From contig JANWHZ010000024.1 of assembly GCA_025450135.1 (NCBI GenBank), positions 1 to 39,745 on the forward strand: DNA of 39,745 bases. Reading direction: 5' to 3'. The translations under genes and the position numbers were made by a program. The notes under the pieces were generated by a model, which was given only the letters and a program-made list of their open reading frames with translations, ran no database searches and had not been told where the DNA came from. The DNA comes from Candidatus Saccharimonadales bacterium (GTDB taxonomy: Bacteria; Patescibacteriota; Saccharimonadia; Saccharimonadales; UBA4665). Shown here in pieces: positions 33,763 through 39,745 of the stretch (the stretch's first letter is position 1; the number at the start of each line of letters is the position of its first letter).

Positions 33763-33838
33763 GATAGTTTTGTTTGACGGTGTGTTATCGATAGTGATGG
33801 TCCTCCAAGAGATAGGTCGATGCGTGTAAGACGAGGCA

Positions 33839-33847
33839 ATTATAGCA
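33839..33847 (-). promoter_or_regulatory. Extended -10 promoter of receiver gene
   Basis: TGCTATAAT on the minus strand, about 46 nt before ATC 33792, with weak -35. Confidence 0.6.
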
Positions 33848-33918
33848 TAACTCCTTGGGAGCGGTTCATGTTAGAATAGGCTTAAGCTTATAACAGAGAG
33901 TAACCGAGTGGGATTACG

Positions 33919-35616
33919 ATGGTATTGACCGACACGGAGCTAGCGCAGATCCTCAGTGACCTGAAGTACTTGAGCAGTGAAAAATTGCAGGCTGCCGAGA
34001 ATCAGGCTGCCGCTGGCAAGCAAACGCTATACGATACGCTTGTAGAGCACGACTACCTCGGTGAAGAAGAGCTGAGCAAGGTTATTGCGTACCACTACCA
34101 ACTACCATACGTGGCGCTGCGCAGTACGAACATCCCCGAGGACTTATTGCATCTTATCCCCAAGTCGGTTGCCGAAAAATACTTAACCCTCCCTTTTGAC
34201 CTTGACGAGCACGGCCTGCATATTGCCACAGCCAGGCCGGACTCGGCTGACCTGTATGCGATGCTCGCCAAGAAAGCCGGCGTCAAGCAGTACCAACTGT
34301 CGTATAGCCCCGAACCAGAACTGACCGCCGCGCTGCACCTCTATAAGCCGCAGCTGGCAAGTGTGTTAACTGGTTTGCTTGCACAGGCGTCAGGCGGCGT
34401 TCCTCCGATTAACGAATTAATCAACAAGCTCTTCGAGTATGCCTACGAGGCCCAGGCTTCAGATGTCCACATCGAACCGCAACTCGAACACACGGTCATT
34501 CGCTTCCGCATTGACGGTGTGTTGCATGACCAAGTAGCACTGCCGAAACACTTGCATGAGCAGCTGGTTGCACGGTTGAAAGTCATGGCCCGCCTCCGTA
34601 CTGACGAGCATTTAAGCGCCCAGGATGGCCGGCTGCATATCACCGACAAAGCCGATAACGACGAACTCACGGTACGCATCTCCGTGGTGCCTGTCATTAC
34701 CGGCGAGAAGGTGGTAATGCGCTTACTCGCCAAGCATGCCCGTCAGTACGGCCTCACTGAACTTGGCATGAGTGACGCTGACCTTCTAAAGCTCCGGCAT
34801 GGGTACAACCGGCCATTCGGCATGATCCTCTCTACCGGGCCGACCGGCTCAGGCAAAACCACGACCATTTATGCCGTGCTAAAGATGCTCAACACGCGTA
34901 ACCGCAACATTGCGACGATTGAAGACCCAGTTGAATACGTCATCGATGGGGTCAACCAAATCCAAGCCAACGTCAAAACCAATCTCACCTTCTCTGATGG
35001 CTTACGCTCGCTGCTCCGCCAAGATCCGGACATCTTGTTCGTCGGCGAAATCCGCGACCAAGAGACTGCCGATATTGCCGTCAACGCGGCAATGACCGGC
35101 CACTTGGTTCTTTCCACTATGCACACCAATGACGCTGTTACTACCCTACCGCGTCTTATTGATATGGGTATCGAACCGTTCTTGGCGGCATCGACAGTTA
35201 ATATCATCATTGGACAGCGTTTGGTACGCCAGATCTGCAGTCACTGCAAAACCAGCGTTGCACTGACCCAGACACCGCTCGGCTGGGCTGGCGACAGTGA
35301 GCAGGCCGCCCTGCTTACCAGCCTGGACCCGAAGCTCATCGTCAAATATTTCGGTAAGAAGACAAGCGTGCGCGTCTACTACGGTACTGGGTGCAGCGCC
35401 TGCCACAGCACCGGCTACCAGGGCCGCTTCGGCATCTTTGAAGTACTCGAACTCACGCCGAAAATGAGCGAGCTGATTAACGCCAAGGCCGATAGCCAAG
35501 TGCTTGCCGCACAAGCCGCCAAGGACGGTATGGTCACCATGCTCGAGGATGGCCTCGGAAAGGTGATTGCCGGCCGGACAACGCTCGCAGAAATCTTACG
35601 GGTGACCAGAGGCTAG
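33919..35616 (+). CDS. pilB: Type IV pilus assembly ATPase PilB (GspE/PulE family)
   Basis: 565 residues. The N-terminal MshEN-type domain (about 1-140) includes LPYVALRSTNIPEDLLHLIPKSVAEKY. The motor has ASDVHIEPQ, the Walker A GPTGSGKTTTIYAVLK (about 310), the Asp box region IATIEDPVEYVIDGVNQIQ, Walker B ILFVGEIRDQETADIA and the His box TMHTNDAVTTLPRL. A tetracysteine zinc site (CSHC and CSAC) follows. It powers pilin extraction from the membrane for pilus extension. It heads an operon; pilC starts 1 nt after its stop. Confidence 0.96.
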   Translation: MVLTDTELAQILSDLKYLSSEKLQAAENQAAAGKQTLYDTLVEHDYLGEEELSKVIAYHYQLPYVALRSTNIPEDLLHLIPKSVAEKYLTLPFDLDEHGLHIATARPDSADLYAMLAKKAGVKQYQLSYSPEPELTAALHLYKPQLASVLTGLLAQASGGVPPINELINKLFEYAYEAQASDVHIEPQLEHTVIRFRIDGVLHDQVALPKHLHEQLVARLKVMARLRTDEHLSAQDGRLHITDKADNDELTVRISVVPVITGEKVVMRLLAKHARQYGLTELGMSDADLLKLRHGYNRPFGMILSTGPTGSGKTTTIYAVLKMLNTRNRNIATIEDPVEYVIDGVNQIQANVKTNLTFSDGLRSLLRQDPDILFVGEIRDQETADIAVNAAMTGHLVLSTMHTNDAVTTLPRLIDMGIEPFLAASTVNIIIGQRLVRQICSHCKTSVALTQTPLGWAGDSEQAALLTSLDPKLIVKYFGKKTSVRVYYGTGCSACHSTGYQGRFGIFEVLELTPKMSELINAKADSQVLAAQAAKDGMVTMLEDGLGKVIAGRTTLAEILRVTRG

Positions 35617-35617
35617 T

Positions 35618-36673
35618 ATGAAGACGTCACATGTACAATTAAGCGGCAAGGATAAGTTGGCGCTTTTTACCGATATGTCGACGATGCTGACAGCCGGCAT
35701 CCCGATCCTCGACATTATTGAATCGCTCCGCCATGACGCCCGCGGCGATACCAAAGTGATCGTGGCGGCACTCCACCGATCGCTCGTGAATGGCGAGCCG
35801 TTGTCGCACGGCATGGCTGCCTTTCCTCGTACCTTTGACCCGGTGACATTAAATACCATGCGCGCGGCAGAGATAGGCGGTACACTTGAGGAAACGTTGC
35901 AAGACATCGTCCGGACGCTCAAGAAAGAGCTGGCCTTCAGCGATACCATCCATACTGCAATGATCTACCCGGCGTTTATCGGTGTCGTTTTCCTGGCCAT
36001 CATACTGTTGATGCTGACGTTCGTCATTCCCCGCATCAGCGAGGTATTTTCATCGCTGCGTGTCACGATGCCGCCCGTTACCCGGCTGATGATCGCCATG
36101 TCTAACTTTTTCGTTGCCAACTGGATACCGGTTATTGTTGTTACCTTACTTATCGCAGCAGGTATGACCGCATTCGTCAGAGCCAACAGCCGAGCAATTA
36201 TCCGCCTCATACTTATGCTGCCCGGTTTGAGGCGGCTCGGTACTAACATCGATCTGGCGCGCATGACCCGCAGCTTTGCCTTGCTTATTCGCACTGGCAT
36301 TCCGCTTGACGAAGCACTGGTGCTTTCTAAACGCGTAGTCCGTAAGCCCGAGATCTTGCGCGCGATTGAGCATATGCAGCGCAATATCGATGCCGGCCGG
36401 TCGCTCGGCAGTGACTTACGCGCCACGCAACCGGTGATCCCGCCGATTATGGCGCGGTCGATTGAAACCGCTGAGTCATCGGGCACACTCGAGCAAACAT
36501 TGCAGAACTTGGCCGAGTATTTTGATGAGCAGGTTGCAGACAGCGTAAAAGCTGCCAGTGCACTGCTTGAACCCGTTATTATTGTCGTCATCGGCGTTAT
36601 GGTCGGCGCGCTGATGGTGACCATCATTGCCCCGATTTACAACATGATTTCGCAGATCAGTTCCACGAAATAA
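35618..36673 (+). CDS. pilC: Type IV pilus inner-membrane platform protein PilC
   Basis: 351 residues with two T2SSF repeats. The first (about 15-135) has LALFTDMSTMLTAGIPILDIIESL and ends MRAAEIGGTLEETLQ. A membrane span follows (YPAFIGVVFLAIILLMLTFVIPRI), then another (NWIPVIVVTLLIAAGMTAFV). The second repeat has MTRSFALLIRTGIPLDEALVL and SIETAESSGTLEQTLQ, and the last span is IIVVIGVMVGALMVTIIAPIYNM. It anchors the PilB motor and guides pilins. Its stop overlaps the ATG of the next gene by one base, a sign of coupling. Confidence 0.95.
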   Translation: MKTSHVQLSGKDKLALFTDMSTMLTAGIPILDIIESLRHDARGDTKVIVAALHRSLVNGEPLSHGMAAFPRTFDPVTLNTMRAAEIGGTLEETLQDIVRTLKKELAFSDTIHTAMIYPAFIGVVFLAIILLMLTFVIPRISEVFSSLRVTMPPVTRLMIAMSNFFVANWIPVIVVTLLIAAGMTAFVRANSRAIIRLILMLPGLRRLGTNIDLARMTRSFALLIRTGIPLDEALVLSKRVVRKPEILRAIEHMQRNIDAGRSLGSDLRATQPVIPPIMARSIETAESSGTLEQTLQNLAEYFDEQVADSVKAASALLEPVIIVVIGVMVGALMVTIIAPIYNMISQISSTK

Positions 36674-37167
36674 TGAAACGGCAACCGGTTCCCGACCAGC
36701 AAAACATCGCGGGCTTCACGCTTATTGAGCTGCTTGTCGTATTAGCCATTCTTGCGGTGTTGTTTGGCTTGATCGGCATTAACCTCGGCCACCCGCAAAC
36801 CGTGGCCAGCGCTACCACGAGTGTAGATACATTGCTCGCTGATCTCAGAAGCCAGCAGCTGCTCGCCATGGTTGGCGGCACAAATAGCAGTGGATCGGTC
36901 CAACCCCATGGGATATATTTTCAGGCTACGGACTATACCTTGTTCGCTGATAGCAGCTATAACGCAGGCGATACCGACAATTTTGTTGTACAGCTAACGC
37001 CAGGGGCTCAGCTCACTACTACGCTACCCAGCGCCCAGGTCGTATTTACAGAAGGCACGGGAGAAGTTGCAGGCTTCGTGAGCGGTAGCAATACAATTAC
37101 GCTTACTAGCGGCGACATCAGCCGGACGATAACAATTAATCGCTTTGGAGCACCGACGGTCAATTAA
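36673..37167 (+). CDS. Type IV prepilin (GspH/FimT-like minor pilin)
   Basis: 164 residues. The prepilin peptidase site is AGFTLIELLVVLAILAVLFG: Gly at -1, Phe at +1 and Glu at +5, after a 14-residue basic leader. The rest is a short helix and a beta-rich globular part (SVDTLLADLRSQQLLAMVG, NTITLTSGDISRTITIN), as in FimT/GspH minor pilins that prime pilus assembly. No disulfide cysteines. It lies inside the pil operon, 2 nt before the next prepilin gene. Confidence 0.88.
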   Translation: MKRQPVPDQQNIAGFTLIELLVVLAILAVLFGLIGINLGHPQTVASATTSVDTLLADLRSQQLLAMVGGTNSSGSVQPHGIYFQATDYTLFADSSYNAGDTDNFVVQLTPGAQLTTTLPSAQVVFTEGTGEVAGFVSGSNTITLTSGDISRTITINRFGAPTVN

Positions 37168-37169
37168 CT

Positions 37170-38057
37170 ATGAAGCATGTAACTGCAAAGCAACGTGGGG
37201 CCAGCTTGGTTGAAGTACTCGTCGCCATTGCCCTTAGCAGTATTATGCTGCCGGCGTTTGCCGAGGCCGCGCTGACGGCACGGGCTGCCCAACCAGCCGC
37301 CGCACAGCACACGCAGGCGCTGAGCCTAGAACGCGAGGCCATGGAAGCCGTCCGCAGTGTCCGCGAACAAAGTTGGAGTACCGTGGCCAGCGATGGTACG
37401 TATCATCCGGTAATTAGCACCGACCATTGGACGCTTGCGGCAGGTTCAGAAGCGATTGGCAATCTGACTCGGCAGATTGTCATTAGCGATGTTAACCGCG
37501 ACAGCTCAGGAGCTATCGTGGCCAGCGGGGGTACGGCCGATCCGGCAACCAAGCTGGTGACGGTGACCGTCTCCTGGTCAACGCCAATCGCGAGTTCAAT
37601 TTCTACTGACACGTATCTGACCCACTGGACGGGTAACGCGTCGTGGGTGCAGACCACGCAAGCGGACTTTAACGCCGGTATCCTAGTAAGTGTCATTACG
37701 ACGAATACGAGCGGTGGCGAAGTTGAACTTGATAATGCCGGCAACCTGAATGCCAGTGGCACATATGAGTCACCGACATTTGACGCCGGTGCAGCTGCTG
37801 ACTTTAACGCCTTGACTTTTACCGCTGCGCAGCCGACAGGCACATCCGTTACTTTCCAAATTGCGACGAATAATGATAATGCTACGTGGAACTACGTCGG
37901 CCCTGATGGCACTGCCAGTAGTAGCTATTCGAGTCCTGGTGCTATTCCCCTCAGCGCGGCAGATGGTCGCTACTTCCGGTATAAGGCAACGCTCACAGCA
38001 ACGGGAACCATGAGCGTACCAGTTATTGATGACGTAACGATAGATTACTCATTATGA
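37170..38057 (+). CDS. Type IV prepilin with C-terminal beta-sandwich domain
   Basis: 295 residues. The leader MKHVTAKQRG is followed by ASLVEVLVAIALSSIMLPAF, a PilV-like N-terminus with Glu at +5. The middle region (about 50-180) is a usual minor-pilin head. From about 195 a second domain is seen, starting YESPTFDAGAAADFNALTF and ending FRYKATLTATGTMSVPVIDDVTIDYS. This pattern of a strand-rich module that ends in a conserved xVxIDY strand is common in bacterial adhesin and discoidin-like repeats. A tip-located adhesin is a reasonable inference. The stop overlaps the next start as ATGA. Confidence 0.82.
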   Translation: MKHVTAKQRGASLVEVLVAIALSSIMLPAFAEAALTARAAQPAAAQHTQALSLEREAMEAVRSVREQSWSTVASDGTYHPVISTDHWTLAAGSEAIGNLTRQIVISDVNRDSSGAIVASGGTADPATKLVTVTVSWSTPIASSISTDTYLTHWTGNASWVQTTQADFNAGILVSVITTNTSGGEVELDNAGNLNASGTYESPTFDAGAAADFNALTFTAAQPTGTSVTFQIATNNDNATWNYVGPDGTASSSYSSPGAIPLSAADGRYFRYKATLTATGTMSVPVIDDVTIDYSL

Positions 38058-38560
38058 GATACGTTTTAACACCTACTGCCCGGAGTCGAGGGTTCACGCT
38101 GGTGGAAGCCTTGATTGTGATGGCCTTACTGGCGGGTTTCCTGCTCATCCTCACCACCTTGTTGACGTCCGCGATCGACATCCAAGGCAGCTCCGAGGGC
38201 TATTCAGCCGTAATGACCGACGGTAGATTCCTTATGGCTCGGCTCAGTTACGACATCGCCCGCGCCTCGGCAGTGACTACTCCCGGTTCGCTTGGTGCGA
38301 GCGACTCCAGTCTGACACTGACCATAAGCGGCACGTCGTATACCTATGCGCTGAGCGGCGATAGCCTTCAGCTGACCGACGGCAGCGGCAGCGACAATCT
38401 CAATAGTAACGGCACCACGGTATCCAACCTTAGTTTCCAAGCCTTAGGTACCAGTGGCGGCAAAGAGACTATCCGCTATAGCTTTACACTCACGAGCACT
38501 GTGACACATACCAGCGGCAGTGACACCCAGACGTATACCAGTACTGAGGGACTTAGATGA
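38054..38560 (+). CDS. Type IV prepilin (PilW-like minor pilin)
   Basis: 168 residues. The signal is RSRGFTLVEALIVMALLAGFLL: cleavage after Gly 13, Phe +1, Glu +5. After the membrane helix is a Ser/Thr-rich beta region (SSLTLTISGTSYTYALSGDSLQLTDG, ETIRYSFTLTSTVTHTSG). It has no cysteines. PilW-like proteins join PilV, PilX and FimT in the priming complex. It overlaps both neighbours by 4 nt (ATGA), so the minor pilins are translated together. Confidence 0.85.
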   Translation: MRYVLTPTARSRGFTLVEALIVMALLAGFLLILTTLLTSAIDIQGSSEGYSAVMTDGRFLMARLSYDIARASAVTTPGSLGASDSSLTLTISGTSYTYALSGDSLQLTDGSGSDNLNSNGTTVSNLSFQALGTSGGKETIRYSFTLTSTVTHTSGSDTQTYTSTEGLR

Positions 38561-38940
38561 ACCGCCCAGCCCGTAGTGCCGGCCAGACCGTCGTCGCCCT
38601 GCTGATCTTCATGATGCTAGCGATGACCCTTACCCTTACCGCAACGATCGTGGTCATTGTAAATACCCAGAGCGATACGACCTACCAGCAGGGCGAACAA
38701 GCACTCCAGAACGCCCAAGCTGGGGTCGAAAACGCACTGCTACGCCTAGAACGAGACAATACCTATCCGGGCGAGACGATGTCACTCAGTAACGGTACTG
38801 CTACAATAACCATAAGCGGTACGAATCCGGTAACGATCACGTCCGCTGGTCGTGCGGGCAGTACGGTCCGAACGATTACTGCGGACGCGACCACAACAGG
38901 CGGCGTTATAACCTTGACGAGCTGGGACGAGACCCCCTAA
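38557..38940 (+). CDS. PilX-like minor pilin component
   Basis: 127 residues. The N-terminus MNRPARSAGQTVVALLIFMMLAM resembles a prepilin leader (Gly at -1), followed by a hydrophobic helix to residue 37 and a long amphipathic helix (QQGEQALQNAQAGVENALLRLERD). The usual Glu at +5 is missing (VVALL), which is also seen in some non-canonical pilins. The C-terminal half is Thr-rich beta (TATITISGTNPVTITSAG). Position after the PilW-like gene and similarity to PilX-type N-termini support the call. Stop and next start share one base. Confidence 0.7.
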   Translation: MNRPARSAGQTVVALLIFMMLAMTLTLTATIVVIVNTQSDTTYQQGEQALQNAQAGVENALLRLERDNTYPGETMSLSNGTATITISGTNPVTITSAGRAGSTVRTITADATTTGGVITLTSWDETP

Positions 38941-39491
38941 TGATATTCAAGCCAAACATCATCGTTTTTATGCAGCGCAATGGCATCTTAGTTGCCGGAC
39001 GGCGAATCAAGCCGGCTAAATTTGCTCTGACCGACGACCTGACTCATAATCTCGAAGTCCAAAACCGCACCAAGCTGGTAGATACCTGCCAGCAGTTCTT
39101 TACGGCTAACGGGCTGCATGGCAAGCGAGTGCTGCTGGTACTCGATTACAGTGTGGTATTTGAGAAGGCCATCAAGCTCGACCAGAGCGGGCAGCCGGAT
39201 AAGCTACTTGATGGCTTTTTGCAGGCGATGCCGTTCGCGGCTGGCCAGCGGGCGTGTGTTGGTATCGAGACGGGATCAGAGCTTCGCCTCTTTGCTACCA
39301 ATGCGGCGCTCTATGAAGCGGTGGCTGACGCACTCCGCGCCACCGGCGTCAGCAGCATCAGTGCCATTACGCCCATTGCCGCCTATAACCTTGCCGATAC
39401 CGAACGGACATTAAGTGCTGCCGCTGAGCGTATCCTGCGGGACGGGGCAACTGAAAAGCAAGCCAACTTCCAAGACGTGGTGCCGGCGTAA
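38940..39491 (+). CDS. Hypothetical pilus operon protein, possibly PilM/GspL-like
   Basis: 183 residues without signal or membrane span, so probably cytoplasmic. The pattern of an N-terminal beta region (NIIVFMQRNGILVAGRRI), a helix (NRTKLVDTCQQFFTANG) and then RVLLVLDYSVVFEKAI, with a later SELRLFATNAALYEAVADALRATGV, recalls the actin-like fold halves of PilM/GspL, in which conserved strands are followed by a catalytic-type turn. The match is structural impression only. The ATG overlaps the preceding stop (TAATG). Last gene of the operon before a separately promoted pilin. Confidence 0.55.
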   Translation: MIFKPNIIVFMQRNGILVAGRRIKPAKFALTDDLTHNLEVQNRTKLVDTCQQFFTANGLHGKRVLLVLDYSVVFEKAIKLDQSGQPDKLLDGFLQAMPFAAGQRACVGIETGSELRLFATNAALYEAVADALRATGVSSISAITPIAAYNLADTERTLSAAAERILRDGATEKQANFQDVVPA

Positions 39492-39523
39492 CTCGCCCAA
39501 GGGCGCACCCAAGGCTTTCGTTG

Positions 39524-39552
39524 TTGACAATACCGCTTATGTTTAGGATGAT
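39524..39552 (+). promoter_or_regulatory. Candidate promoter of the major-type pilin gene
   Basis: Consensus -35 TTGACA (39524-39529). The -10 is unclear; GATGAT lies at 17-nt spacing and TGATAC at 19. The leader before ATG 39589 is about 30 nt. Confidence 0.5.
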
Positions 39553-39588
39553 ACAAGCATACATAATTTAAAAGGGTGCGGAAACACA

Positions 39589-39745
39589 ATGAAACTACAG
39601 GCTAGAAAGATGTCGTCCCAGCGCGGCTTCACGCTTATTGAGGTACTTGTCGTTATTGGTATCTTGGCAATCTTGCTCGCGATTACCCTGATCGCGATTA
39701 ACCCGAATAAGCATTTCCAAGATGCTCGGAACTCGCAGCGCTCAT
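39589..39745 (+). CDS. Type IV pilin, major-pilin type, cut by window edge
   Basis: 52 residues are visible. The leader MKLQARKMSSQRG ends at the cleavage Gly, followed by FTLIEVLVVIGILAILLAIT with Glu at +5. The DARNSQR motif after the helix is typical of major pilins and of pseudopilin GspG. AAGGG lies upstream of the ATG and it has its own -35 box, unlike the minor prepilins. That is consistent with a separately and highly expressed subunit. The C-terminal head is outside the window. Confidence 0.9.
   Translation, partial: MKLQARKMSSQRGFTLIEVLVVIGILAILLAITLIAINPNKHFQDARNSQRS

Noticed and set aside
33621-33839. Minus-strand 72-codon ATG frame overlapping the receiver gene start.
   Set aside because: It is in another frame, has no recognisable pattern and would use the same GGAGG; considered as an alternative start or a frameshift, but the receiver frame stays open without it.
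1-39745. CRISPR arrays, tandem repeats, rRNA, phage genes.
   Set aside because: No regularly spaced direct repeats, rRNA motifs or phage structural or lysis genes were seen on either strand.

Overview
The window looks like a chromosomal segment of a Candidatus Saccharibacteria (TM7, Patescibacteria/CPR) genome. This is inferred from the mix of genes, not from a marker-gene match. It has small compact operons, a MurJ flippase, a VirD4/TraG-type ATPase, a lean type IV pilus operon, a short TilS, DnaK/DnaJ under CIRCE control and many unknown membrane proteins. TGA is used as an ordinary stop codon (standard code 11). There is no rRNA, CRISPR array or phage structural gene in the window.

Layout. 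1-5000: a cut membrane gene, tRNA-Lys(TTT), a small membrane protein, and a compact minus-strand operon of three ATP-grasp ligases plus a retropepsin-like protease (RimK/RimB-like), with a 40-residue membrane peptide at its head. 5000-8600: a GlsB/YeaQ-type membrane protein, a shared hairpin, dnaJ and dnaK with a sigma70-type promoter inside a CIRCE operator; a second, weaker CIRCE lies downstream. 8600-11260: two adjacent guanylate kinase paralogues (one with Lys to Arg in the P-loop) and an IMPDH/GMP-reductase family enzyme without CBS domains. 11570-18500: a BCP-type peroxiredoxin with a perfect dyad in its promoter, lepA, a small membrane protein, murJ and a VirD4/TraG-like ATPase.

18.7-29.5 kb is an accessory island on the plus strand. 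It holds six proteins of 168-732 residues that I cannot assign to any family. They are very poor in lysine (about 23 Lys in 3020 residues, by hand count) and cysteine, and rich in Arg, Ala, Asp and Gln. Most have their own TTGAC(A/T)-type promoter. A decayed IS481/IS3-like transposase sits among them. The VirD4-like ATPase is the divergent neighbour, so secreted, host-directed effectors are one reasonable but unproven reading. This is the best candidate for an undescribed system here.

29.5-33.8 kb returns to core genes: ftsH, tilS, a histidine phosphatase, a CAT-anticodon tRNA with a terminator, a His-rich small protein and a receiver-domain protein whose phospho-acceptor Asp is replaced by Glu. 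33.9 kb to the end is a type IV pilus operon: PilB, PilC, four prepilin-like proteins and a possible PilM-like protein, then a separately promoted major-type pilin cut by the window edge.

A recurring feature is a -10 box only 6-11 nt upstream of the start codon (at 1000, 10161, 11605, 13844, 19791, 25945, 31413 and 32335). This suggests that leaderless or nearly leaderless mRNAs are common in this organism.
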